NCBI GenBank assembly: GCA_012274445.1
Contig: JAAROD010000033.1
Location: 1,798,001-1,862,000, forward strand
Origin: Sclerotiophoma versabilis
Lineage: Eukaryota; Ascomycota; Dothideomycetes; Pleosporales; Didymellaceae
Reading direction: 5' to 3'
DNA: 64,000 bases
The position numbers and the translations under genes were made by a program. Below are positions 1 through 10,409 of the stretch, piece after piece. The notes below the pieces were generated by a model, which worked only from the letters and a program-made list of their open reading frames with translations, ran no database searches and was not told where the DNA came from. The stretch's first letter is position 1, and each line of letters opens with the position of its first letter.

Positions 1-284
1 CACCAACAACTTTACGTCCTGTTCTGTCGCTGAAGATTTCTTCCGCAGATTCAATCTGGTGCACCGTTGGTAGAGTTACTGGCAGAATTCTATCGTCTGC
101 GATATAAGGAAGACTATAGGAAGCCATCGCGGTCGTGATTGAGTGGGCAAGCAGCCTAAGGTGGATCGGGCGGCACCCATTACTCCAGCTATTCGGGATT
201 AAATACACAGAGCCGAAACCGTGCACGAACCGGAAAACGAACAACACCGCTTCGTTTTCGAGTCGCCCGATACGATCTTATTAT

Positions 285-902
285 GACCAGCCAACCAATG
301 CTAACAGTCAGCATTCGGAACGTAACAGCCGCTGTGATTACAGGAGTATCCACCTGTACAGCGCAGTAGCAACACGGTTATTACAGGTCACGTAATAAGC
401 TCACTCCTTAGCGAGTGAGCCTAGTAGATTACACATAATGAGCTTACGCAGTTTACGTTAAGCCTAGTAAGCTAGCATATTCATTTAAGTATATAGTAAG
501 TAGGAACACTGCCCTTATAGCATTGTGTTTAACCTTATTAATTATGTTTGTCTTTAGAATCTTAACCCCTAACTCTTAAGCTAGGTAGTCTATTCTATAC
601 TACTTATTGTTACCTTCTATTATTATAGAATTTCACTAGGTAATAACCGAACCTCTTTATAGAAATGAATATGCTAGGCTTACTAGGCTTAAGGTAAGTT
701 GCGTATGCTAGGCTTACTAAGCTCAATGTGAGCTTTGTAACCTAGTTATATGTAATCTACCAGGCTTACTTGCTAAGGAGTAAGCTTGTCACGTGACCTG
801 TAATAACTGTGCCATAACTGTGCAGCACAGGTGGGCACTCCTTTAAGTACGGCGGCTGTTCCGTTTGAGATGCTGTTTGTAAGCATCTGGTTGGTTGAAC
901 AA
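285..902. repeat. Fold-back (inverted-repeat) element, MITE-like
   Basis: The left arm at about 285-486 is the imperfect reverse complement of the right arm at about 664-902. Matching landmarks are the paired blocks around TTATTACAGGTCAC (left, about 379-392) and GTGACCTGTAATAA (right, about 795-808), and GCATATTCAT against ATGAATATGC at the loop-proximal ends. The arms differ by many C/T and G/A changes and a duplicated segment in the right arm. The central loop is AT-rich and non-coding. I see no transposase, so a non-autonomous DNA element or fold-back is the best description. The outer ends are approximate and no target-site duplication was resolved. Confidence 0.7.
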
Positions 903-1259
903 ATGGAATTGTAACAGGTGGGTGCGGACTCACGTCCTGACAGTAAGCAGAATGCATAGAAAGTAGAGTATAAGAAAATTTGCTATAGGTAGTAGATAGG
1001 CGGTGAAATAGCGTAAATAGAAGTGGGCTAACTAGACAGTAAGTGAGCTGATCAGAACATGCCCACTGATTGAAATATACCCGCTGGCCGAAATACAGCT
1101 GTTGATAAAATATTTGACTGCTGCCCGAAATACAGCTAGCTAAAAACCCTATCAGGCACAAGTTCAATCAAAGACGTGTTGTAATTCGGCCCAAAGTGTT
1201 AATCCTCCGGCCTGTTAGGTATTGCTAATGCTAACCATTTCAGACTTCCGCCAAAAGAC

Positions 1260-2342
1260 CTAATCCCAGGTGATGACCTTGGAGAAGGTCTTTTGGGTGA
1301 CCGTGCCATCTCGCTTCACCTTGCTCTTACCGTCGACGTCGAAGCAGTCCTCTGTAGTGTCCTCGCCACAGAGGGGCAGAGTTTCGTGGGTATCCATGTT
1401 ACAGTACACGCCCTCATGGAGGGAGACAAAGTCCGGGCCGTAGGACGTCTCGCTCTCGCACAGCGCGGTGGCGTTGTGTTCTTCGAAGACGCTTATGACA
1501 AGACGAGGATCCGGGAGGCGAGTCTGGGAGCTGGTGAAGTTGACCGGAGGCGTGTCAACAGTTACGATACCATCTCTCTTGAGAACCTGCGATCCCCCTT
1601 CAAACGTACTGTAGGCCCGAAGAGCAGGGAAACCACAATATTTTGAAGGATCAGAACCTTGAGTCTTGGCGTCCGTGAACGCGGGAAACTTGATCATAAG
1701 CATACCAGCCTTGTAGCCGTTGGTGTGGTCATTGTCAATCCAGGTGCAACGGGGTCGGCTGTAATGTTCATTAGAAAATTCATGCTCAGAGACATCGTCG
1801 GATTTGAGAAATTCTTACTTTTTGCTGCTACCAACCTGTTTTGTGGAAACATAAGTGGTTAGCGCTCTATTGTAGGCAGGTAGCTACTTTAGCGGACGAA
1901 GGCAGCGTACATAGTAATTGCCGTAGAACCAGGGCAAACCACACTTCCAGCCCCAATCACCCACCCACCCGTACTGGCTGCCGTCTACCCAGGTCGCGGA
2001 GACAAGCGGAATACAGATGGCATCGTTGGTTGCGCCAATTTGAGCGTAGACGGCCTGTTGTGTATTGGGTTGTTGAATGGTGAAGTCCTGGAAGCCTCCC
2101 GAGCCAATGTACTTACCCGGAGACTGACCAATAAGCTGCTGATTCAAGTTGTAGATCTTGATGCCTTGAATGCCGCCATCGCCGCCTGAAAGGGGAGGGC
2201 CACTTCCATCGGGTGCTTTGCCTCCGTTCAATGCGGCCGCGACACGAATGGTGGCTACATTTGACCTTCCCGGAAACAGTGAGGAAAGCACCGACCAAAT
2301 CCCCAAGCCATCGGCACTGACTCCAAGAACGTTGATAGACAT
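1260..2342 (-). CDS. Conserved fungal protein of unknown function, two exons
   Basis: Exon 1 runs from ATG at 2342 to about 1898 and ends in a Gly/Trp-rich stretch (GDWGWKCGLPWFYGNYY). Exon 2 is open from about 1785 down to the TAG at 1260 and contains the block RPRCTWIDNDHTNGYKAG, then several cysteines (CESETSYGPDFV, YCNMDTHE, LCGEDTTEDCFD) and a VKRDGTV tail. The order of an ICIPLVSATW...GDWGWKCG block, then a CTWID(N/G)D block, then a cysteine-containing tail is what I recall for a family of uncharacterised proteins in plant-associated ascomycetes. The donor is probably GTACGC just after the NYY codons. The acceptor is uncertain because the nearest CAG sites put a stop in frame, so the exon 2 start is approximate. 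There is no obvious signal peptide at this Met. Function is unknown. Confidence 0.55.
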
Positions 2343-2470
2343 CTTACAACTCTATGTCTTACTCTGGAGGAATTGAGTGAAGCGAAAATATTTGGGTAGA
2401 GGTTGGAGCTTGAGTGGGTGGAAAATGATGATCAGGAATGACTGGACCAGGCAGCGGGAATTTGAAGTCC

Positions 2471-2481
2471 AATATATATAC
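2471..2481 (-). promoter_or_regulatory. TATA-like box upstream of the two-exon gene
   Basis: A run of alternating A/T (aatatatata) lies about 130 bp upstream of the start codon at 2342, on the side expected for the minus-strand gene. It is suggestive only. Confidence 0.3.
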
Positions 2482-3756
2482 CATACTTATGGCCCCTGTA
2501 AGAATCAAGACGCATGGCATCCTCCATAACTCGTTGTCTCTACAGATGCATGGTCAGGTGGCTCAAGCTTGATGACACTCGGACTTCAGTGCATGATTAA
2601 AAATTGTGTGTAATCATTGCAATCGGGCAGCTCTTTCCAGGTCGAACACATGTGGTAAAACTTAATAATCGCGGAGCAAGATTCTAGACCTCCCGAGCGG
2701 CCTGTAAATTTGCCTCACGATCTCGGTCGGTTCATTACGACCAGCTAAAGCATTTTCAGCCACGGACAACGTGGTTAGATCATGGGCCAACCCCCTAGTT
2801 TTACGCGACCGCCTATCAATACTCAACTCGAGATAAGAGACAGCGCAGTTGACATCTCAACCTCAAGCCGTGGGGGAGGATTGTTGCAACCAAAAAAAAT
2901 ACAAGGGGCATTAACAAAGACCAAATCTGGCAGGTCGTTTCTCGAAAATGATATGGCGGGACTTATTAGGTTAGCAGCTCAACGGAAGCGCCGTTCGTTG
3001 AACGAATCAGCGCCACGCACGTTCAGGCAATAAGTGTACTAAGCGATCGCACGTCGCTTTAGTAAACTATACTTCTTGCTTTACATAAGGATGAGTAACT
3101 CATACTGCGAAAGTACTATGCTTGCACTTACTACTAAACAATATATTATTGTGCTTCCTTGCAGGGGACAGGCTAGCAGATTAGAAATATTTAGAGTTCA
3201 ATTGTAATGAGTACCAGGTACCTACCAATGAAATCTTAGACAGTGTTATGACCTGTCCAAACGCCCACTTTTCTTATTGTGTACGAATGTTACTATGCTT
3301 TTTGAAGATCAGAATCTCGTATTCGCCTCAAGTCGACAACTCAATTGCTGAAACGCTTCAATTACAAGTACGAGGCATAGCGAACTAAGACTCACTATTG
3401 TAAAAAGACATTTCTTGTATATCTATTATCAACTCGTATGGCGTCGGTACAGATAGTTCCTAGTCCAATCATATATCCCACATCTACCGCAGGATCCGGC
3501 CGGAGGTCTTACTGAGCGAGTAGGTGCATATGCACGCGCCCTCTGGGTCCTCGTATCCTCCTTCAGGTATCTGTTAATTTAGAGACTAAGTAAGAGGCCT
3601 TCAACTAAAGCTAGGCTTTTAAGATATAAATTGTCGCACTAGCAAAAGCCGTGGGCTATAGTCAACAACTAAAGCACTAGACACATCACAATTTTCCTCT
3701 GTAATTGGAGACCCTCTATCACACTTTACTCGGCTACTCCCAAGTCTGAAACAACC
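2482..3756. other. Intergenic, no supported gene
   Basis: Only a short open frame (2782-3033, +) is present. It has no recognisable motif or splice context, so I do not call it a gene. The stretch up to 3756 is the presumptive promoter side of the small secreted protein gene, with an AT-rich patch at about 3618-3630. Confidence 0.5.
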
Positions 3757-4091
3757 ATGAAGGTTCCACATATCACCTTGATCGTGACAGGTCTTGCCCT
3801 CGCCATGGTTACTGTCGATGCTCGCGATGTTAGTGCTGCTCCCAACCCGAGCTATTCAATGGAAGACTGACGTATTCATCAGATATGCAACGTGCAGGAT
3901 CAGTACTGCCTCTTCGGTGACGGTAATATCGGCCGCTGTACTTTTGGAAAGGTACCATAAGCCCACTACCTGAGGGTTTAACGACCAATCGCTGTAACAT
4001 TGTTGACATGACGCAGTGTACTGCTGATGGAAACAAGTGTTTCCATACACTTGTTTTCAATGCTCAAAACTGGGTTATTCAGTGCACCTAA
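3757..4091 (+). CDS. Small secreted cysteine-rich protein (effector-like), three exons
   Basis: Predicted exons are 3757-3828, 3883-3951 and 4017-4091, giving 71 residues. Exon 1 encodes a signal peptide (MKVPHITLIVTGLALAMVTV, then DARD). Exons 2 and 3 carry six cysteines (ICN, YCL, RCT | CT, KCF, QCT), enough for three disulfides, ending QCT-stop. Intron 1 (54 bp) has donor GTTAGT, branch ACTGAC and acceptor CATCAG. Intron 2 (65 bp) has donor GTACCA and acceptor ACGCAG. All three exons join in phase 0. No single long open frame exists, so the gene is easy to miss. A secreted, tiny, Cys-rich protein fits a candidate effector or antimicrobial peptide. That role is inferred; I do not recognise a named family. 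Confidence 0.65.
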
Positions 4092-5162
4092 GAGAACTGC
4101 TCTGCTATGACTCAATCGAACTTCAGAATCGAACTTCGATGCAGCTATCGGCGGAGATGTTAATAAGGGAAACTCTTCGCCCAAACAATGGTCATGGTTT
4201 TTCTAGTCAATTTGCGAGCTCCTCAAGTCTATAAATCTTTACAAACAAGACGTTAAATAATGACTACTATGCTCTCTTGTATTACACAACATCTTAAGAT
4301 CGCAACCAACCCTAAGACGTTCGAAACTTAGGGCTAGTGTCCACTCTAGGCATACCCCTACTTACCTACCGCAGCCCTCTAGTCTTGTTTCTAATTGTTC
4401 TATAGATCTATAACTTCCGATCTACTTGCTGCCTATAGCTGTGCAGGACGAGCCATGTTGCATGTTGTCGAGGGCTCTCAATGTGAAAAGCTTTCCGCGA
4501 CCGTACCACTCTCAAATAAACCATCACTTGCGTTACTAGTCTTAGTTATTCTTATATACACCGTTGATGAAACTCGTCTTAAGTAGCCTAACTCTTTTCT
4601 CACCGGCCACCAGTGCGATGAATTCAATGTTTCGACGAAACAGTATGCTGCATTTTGTAAGCCGTACGCATACGTTAGTCTATACTCGTTATCGAATAGC
4701 GATGACTTAGAGGATGAAACGTGACGCCACCCCTAATCTTCTTGTGGTGTTGTGTCCGGAGGGACGTACAGGATGTGCTAGACGACAGGATTGAAGCCAT
4801 CAAGCTCATTGTCGCCCTTGCTGGCTGATCTCAACTCAAGCTTAGGCGGATATTTTATTTCCACGCGAACATCATGATTAGGGTCAGACTTGTGTTTTCC
4901 CCACGATTCGACCTGCTCTGGTTTCCTCTTCTAGCCTTAGCTCAGATCCTACCTCTCTTATACTCTATTCTAGCTTAGCTTAACCTCTAGCAGAACAGCT
5001 GTTCATGCTAAAGGACTCCGCCTACGGCAGCGCTTCTTTGCATGTATCTGCAAGTTCTTAGGCAGGAGGTGTTGAATTTGTACTTCAAGTAAAGCTCGCA
5101 AGCACTATTCTATTAGTTTTTAGAGATAAGTACTAGTACAGGAGGATCTGTAGAAGGGGAGA
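4092..5162. other. Intergenic, no supported gene
   Basis: Only short, motif-free frames are present. Base composition becomes AT/TA-rich toward the 3' end, approaching the repeat relic at 5163. Confidence 0.45.
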
Positions 5163-5272
5163 CTATCTAGCTTAAAGGTTAGGTTTAGATTTTAAAGATA
5201 AACTTAATTAATAAAGCCGAATATAATGCTATAAGAGCAGTGTTCCTATTTGCTATATACTTGCTATGAAAG
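5163..5272 (-). repeat. Second, decayed copy of the fold-back element core
   Basis: This segment matches the reverse complement of roughly 481-600 in the first element. Shared blocks include TTAATTAATAA, AATGCTATAAG(A/G)GCAGTG and TGTTCCTA, with differences that are mostly C/T and G/A. It shows that the 0.3-0.9 kb element belongs to a family with at least two copies here, in opposite orientation. Related sequence may continue to about 5560, but there the similarity is weak. Confidence 0.55.
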
Positions 5273-5742
5273 GTAATTAGTAGTAGGTCTACTAGTTACA
5301 CTAATTATTAATCACACTAATCACGCTAAGACTAATTATTGCTGAGCACTAATATTGCTGAGCACTGATTAAGTTATGTGACCTTCGCTTGTTATAAGCA
5401 ACTGCTAACACTTGTTCTGTGCTTACTTGTAATCATCCCCTATTAAACAGGAATGCTGTGCCGTACTAGTAATAATCGAATTACAAAGGAAACCGGTCGA
5501 CCGGGTTCGTAACAGAGGGTATGCGTAAATACAATCCTATAACAGGCAGCGTTATTAACAGCATAGCTTTGTTAGCAATTAGCATGTTATAGAGCCTCCG
5601 ACCAGAATCTTGTCTCTAGTTTAGTGTTTATGTAATAAAGAGAGAGAATAAATAGATCTAGATAAGGCTTAGCTTGTTGAAGGGTGCAGCTACTAAAAAC
5701 AGAAACGCGCACAACGGTTTTCTTGAAACAGTGCCACGACAG

Positions 5743-5792
5743 ACAGCGGACCAGACAGGGGAACTAGTTTTCAACGTCTTATGGTCGTATGT
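5743..5792 (-). pseudogene. Truncated 5S rRNA-like sequence (5' part)
   Basis: Read on the minus strand from 5792, it starts ACATACGACCATAAGACGTT and GAAAAC, which is the 5' end of fungal 5S rRNA. After about 28 nt it departs from the complete 5S copy at 28.8 kb, but it continues to resemble the fragment ending at 31856. No 3' half (C box, helix I 3' strand) follows, so it is a fragment or the head of a 5S-derived element. Confidence 0.6.
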
Positions 5793-7134
5793 GGCAATTC
5801 GGTCAATTAAGAACATATAGATCAGCGTAAACAAAGAGCGATTTCAACGAAGACACTAAAGGACATCCACACGCATCTCCGACAGCGACGCCACACATAT
5901 AGGACGGCTCCAATCAATACAGGCTCGCGATTTTCTGCTCCTGTCTTTGCGCATTCTGCTGGGATTGCTTCTCCTTGCTCTTTTGCTACAACAATGCGGG
6001 AAGCCTAGTTCTTTCTAGTCTGATCATAATGAATGTTCCCAATTTAATCGTTTGATGTGACTTAGGTCAGGACGCAGGTTCCAGTATTGGGCATTTAGCT
6101 GCCTCTGACCTGAATGCTTGGTGTAATCTCCACCAAGCAGGCACTAAGGGTCTCAAGGATGCTAAAGAAGCACTGTGGCGCTTCGATAGCACACCTTGAT
6201 AGAATTAAGTACAGGGCGTGTACGTCAACGCGATCCGCCAATATACCTCTGGTATGCTAACTGGTCAAAACCTTTCACATGTGGCAGAATTATAGCGTTA
6301 AGTAGGCCTTCTGTCTTCTTCGTCTGAGTTCCTGATGACGGGGGCCTTTCTGCACGTGGCGGTGGCGGCGCGTAGGATTTTGCAGCGATAAGAAAGCTAA
6401 CTTTTGAGGTTTACTATGGTGGAGAGGAGTGCTGGACGTCTTCTGCAAAGTGCCTTCTACGGCTGCCCACTCTGTGGTGCGCACAGGCCCGTAAACATAC
6501 ACAACGCGCTAAGGCGTGTGTAGAACCTCGCGGTGGGTGGACCCTGGCTGCCTTCCTGTCACAGCACTTATCAAAGCGGATGGATTAATATTAAACCTCT
6601 GAATTTTGGGGCAGATTATGACATCTACAAAGACTGGAGTATTAGTTTACTGGAACTGGCCACTTTGACGCAACTCTCTTCCCTAGCTACTGTCAGGCCC
6701 TGGCAGAGTCCCAGGCCCCAACAGAGTTAGGACGACGACGTAAGTGCTGTTCCGGCCTGTTAGATCATCTGAGTGAACATTGATACCTTTTGGTTGTCTT
6801 GGCCCACGGGGCCGGAGCTGAGTTCTGACAGCTACAATTGCAACATTAAAGCCATCACCCTACCTTTTCCCTTCTCGTTCCATCCCAACTCAGCTTGCAG
6901 TACCTATTCCACCTACCATATCACTTATCTTGAGCTTGTTGCTCCGGGACATGCACGAAGCTGCTACAAAATCCGCTGGAAAGGCGGAGGTGAGTATCAA
7001 GTTCCCTTCGCCGGACCTGTTAACAAGCCGCTGTTCAATATAGCACGTCGCATCTCGAATAGCACTTGTCCAATGCCGGCATTTCAGACGCGCTGCCTCA
7101 GCAAAACCCAATTGAATTTTTCCCGTTATGATCC
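5793..7134. other. Intergenic, no supported gene
   Basis: Several short frames exist (for example 6773-7207 on +), but they have no domain signature, lack plausible splice context and partly run antisense to the 3' end of the next gene. I do not annotate them. Confidence 0.45.
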
Positions 7135-8102
7135 TCATTTGGTTCCCTTTCGGGTGTCCATATATTGCACCTGTCCCGAGAGCTCAACGGGTTCCATGTT
7201 GATGTGACGTCCGCTGTACATCTCGACAGGACCATGACTGCTACCCCAGTGGTATTTCTTCTTCACATCTCCCGAGTTGTGCGCAAGCGGCGTAGCGTCA
7301 TCTGCGAATTCGTTCCAGCCGTGATTAATATGGCCTGGAGGCGACACCACTTGTCCCTTAACTCCATGCTTACGTCGTATGAGTACGATTCCGATAATGG
7401 TCAAGCAGATCACGATAAGGCCCCCAATGGCTCCTCCCACTATAGCTCCAAGGTTCATTGGCTCTTGCTTAGAAGAGGTAGGGATCGGGTCTGATGTCGA
7501 AGATATGAATGAGGAATTTATAACAGGGCTGGAGCTTGATGCAGGTACGGAAGATGTTTCTACTACTGTGGATGTCGGTCGCGAGGCCAGGCTAGTCAAA
7601 GAGCTTTTGGGAACAGAGGTGGAACTCGATCGTGTTGTTGTTGCTTCCGCGGCGTTTGGAGCCGGGAAAAGCTTATCGGTTCGAGCTTCTGCTCCGCAAG
7701 CAATGTACTCGAAGGACTGATCAGGACCATTGATTAGTAGCACAGTGGAACAGAACTGTGAGCGTTCGCTAAGCATTCTTAGCTCCAGAAATACTTCCGT
7801 CGTCTGATAGGCTATGGAATGACTGACCATGAGAAAGTGGTGATGTCCACTCGATCAGACAGGCGGCCACAGCCCTCAGTGCAAGAATGACTGTCCACGC
7901 ATAATCCGGCTAGACCACAATCCTCCGCTGATATCACAGTTGTTGGACAGAATCCCCATAAACCATTCGCGGTATCCACGCGGCATCCGTAGCCAGACTG
8001 TGCTGTCCGGGCGCTCTGGGGGTCGCCGTCCTTGTATCCACAGGTTGTTGCACGCGAAGTTGTCGCTATGCTCAAGATGAAAAGATAATATATGAGAAAC
8101 AT
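7135..8102 (-). CDS. Secreted/single-pass membrane protein with Cys-rich ectodomain
   Basis: Exons are 8102-7828 and 7768-7135, giving 302 residues. The 59-bp intron (7769-7827) has donor GTCAGT, a CTAAG branch-like site and acceptor CTTAG. It joins TTFS to C-ERSQFC in frame, so the apparent overlap of two frames is splicing and not a frameshift. Order: signal peptide (about 1-18, ending SRATT); Cys-rich domain (about 21-130, with CGYKDGDP, CGLAGLC, CTEGC and a final YIACG); Ser/Thr-rich stalk (about 140-190); one membrane helix (about residues 200-225, GAIVGGAIGGLIVICLTIIG) followed by basic RRKHG; and a cytoplasmic tail with MEPVEL. This layout is common for wall- or surface-sensor-like ascomycete proteins. 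Sensing is inferred; no enzyme domain is visible. Confidence 0.75.
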
Positions 8103-8556
8103 CTCCCTAGGTATAAACGAGCGTGAGAATGGGTGATGGTAGTGTGCGAAGCTGACTGGCAGGGAGGAAAACCCTAATACATGATCCGTGTAGTTGTTGG
8201 TTCCCCTGACTGCGCCGCAGCCTCCTAGGTCTTAAGATACGAAGGATTTACAATTTTATGCAGCCGTCCTTCCATATGGTAGCGCACGTGCACTGTTGGC
8301 AAATAACGCTACGTGATACGTACTCTAAGCGCTCGCTTATCTTTCGGGTTTAGCGAAATTGTGCTTGACGAGAACGGGTGGATCAAGTGTGTTTGCTCCT
8401 TGTACGCATACATGCAGCTCTGCCTTGAACTCACTAGCGAGTGGCACAGTCGCTTGGGCCTGCAGTATTGAATCCTTCGAGGTTATGTCGGTGTTTCTTT
8501 GTGAGTACCCTCCACAATCAACGTTTTTCTGGCAATTGAGGTCCTACACTTCTTCC
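8103..8556. promoter_or_regulatory. Divergent intergenic region between surface protein and GT69 gene
   Basis: About 450 bp separate the two start codons, so the genes may share a promoter region. I see no clear TATA box and no specific operator. Confidence 0.3.
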
Positions 8557-9972
8557 ATGGCTAACTTAAGAAGCTTACGATCGCTTTTCAAAACCATCGC
8601 GTTACTTGCAGCCATCTTCCTTCTCATCCTTGGATTCGGTTTCGTCCGGTACAGCGACGGTGTGTTATGGACACAACCCATCAGCACTGAGAGCCTCAAC
8701 CCTCCTTCAGAGGGTCGGTATTCCTTTGCTCTGATTTCATTGAGTGATATAGAGAGCTAACGATTATCAGAAGAATCGGGTGGCGTGCATATTGGCATCT
8801 CGTCAGCCACAGCTCCAACTGGTCTGCCAAGGAAAGCAAATGACACTCTGCTCGCACAAGCACCACCATATATCCACGCCATCTTGAATTCATCAGATTC
8901 AACATTTGCTCGTCTGGAGTGTCCACAGCCGGGCCTTGACCGTTATGCTTACTTAGGACACCCACCAGATCAATCTGAAGCCTCGCAGCATCCCAGGTTT
9001 TTCTTCGCGCTCGATCTACATGAATGTGTCCACCTACTTCCACGATTGCTTGGGTCAATCATAGAAACAATCAAGTTCCTCGGTCCAGAGAACTGCGTGC
9101 TTTCCATTGTAGAAGGCCGATCCAATGACGGCACCTTCGAAGTCCTTGACGAGCTTCGTCCCAGCTTGCAAGCCCTCGGTGTGAAGTACTTCTTGCAAAC
9201 AAGCGACATCAATCCCAAGGCCCCGGGAGAAGACCGCATCGAAGCCCTTGCAGGCCTGCGGAACCTCGCCTTGCAGGACCTTCTCGCCTACCCGGCGCAC
9301 TACCACCCAGACACCACCATTATCTTCCTCAACGACATCGCGCTCTGCATGGAGGACATTTTAGAGCTCCTCCACCAGCGGAAATGGCAAGGCGCCGATC
9401 AGACATGTGCCATGGACTGGACGTACGTGGGCGACAACCCGACATTCTACGATGTCTGGATTGCGCGCGGCATGACGGGCGATTCATTCTTCAAAATCCC
9501 CGAAGATGGGAGCTGGGACTTTGCCTGGAATCTCTTTTGGAACGACGACAAGGCGCGCGCGCGGCTTGCTACTGCAAAACCCTTCCAGGTGTTTGCGTGC
9601 TGGAACGGCGTCACCTCGTTCACTGCAAAGCCACTATTAGACGGACGCATTAGGTTCAGGGCACGTGGACCGGGTGAGTGCTTCCAGGGCGAGCCGAAAC
9701 TGTTTGCGAAAGATATGTGGTCGAAGGGATATGGCAGGATTGCGGTGGTGCCGAGTGTGAATGTGGAGTATAGTGATGAGGCGACGAGGAAGATCAAGGC
9801 GGCCAAGGGGTATGTGGCGAGACATGTTGCGAACGAAGGGGACGATGGGAGGATTGAATGGGAAACGAAGCCACCGGAGAAGGTGAAGTGCATGCCGGAT
9901 TATCAGCACCAGACCTTTGTCGATTGGGATGAGGGACTGAGGCCGAGAGTTCTGGGGGAGGCAGAAAAATGA
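8557..9972 (+). CDS. GT69 mannosyltransferase, CAP59/CMT1 family
   Basis: Exons are 8557-8713 and 8771-9972, giving 452 residues. The 57-bp intron has donor GTCGGT, branch GCTAAC and acceptor ATCAG. The start at 8557 places a type II anchor (about residues 10-32, KTIALLAAIFLLILGFGFVR) right after a short basic N-terminus, as expected for a Golgi glycosyltransferase; longer in-frame starts upstream add no family-like sequence. Family signatures: FFALDLHECVHLLPRLLGSI, NCVLSIVEGRSNDGT, IIFLNDIALCMEDILEL, MDWTYVG...FYDVWIARGMTGDSFF and a C-terminal FRARGPGECFQGEP/VEYSD block. These match the Cryptococcus CAP59/CMT1 alpha-1,3-mannosyltransferase family, which uses GDP-mannose. The substrate in this fungus is unknown. 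The frame is intact. Confidence 0.88.
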
Positions 9973-10409
9973 GAGCTAGTGTACACATGCATTAAAACAA
10001 CCGTAGGTACAAAGAGTCTGAATACATCCGCATGATCAACGCGAATGCTTTGTCTACGCTTGGTTGAGCAGATGTCAGACGTGAGCGACAGGTGTACAAA
10101 ATTTGCTCATTATTCACGTTAGCGACCGCCAGCTACGGACTCACCTCTACGCCTTAATCGTTTATACTTCCCCATCTTGTTTTTTGCGTATGGTATTTCC
10201 TAAGGTTGATTAGAGCTTGCGGATGGCAGAGACAGCAGATATGAGAGACGAAAGCAACAACAGATAATTGGCGGTCATCGTTCTGACAATGACTCCAGGG
10301 GCTGAATCTTGTCGTCCGGCTTGGTATTCTTGCGAGCACGGGGCAATTTGATCCATAGAAGGCTTAACTCGTTGGATACGTTAATAATGAAAACCGGAAG
10401 GCGTACCAC
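9973..10409. other. Intergenic, probable decayed 5' region of the TPR-CHAT gene
   Basis: No intact frame is seen. In the frame of the downstream TPR region, readable sequence extends back to about 10374 before a TAA, so the original start may lie upstream. Confidence 0.35.

Noticed and set aside
766..1167. 133-codon minus-strand frame as a gene
   Set aside because: It lies largely within one arm of the fold-back element, shows no motif and is low in coding character.
7812..7830. Frameshift in the surface-protein gene
   Set aside because: A 59-bp intron with GTCAGT and CTTAG ends joins both frames in phase and completes a conserved-looking cysteine.
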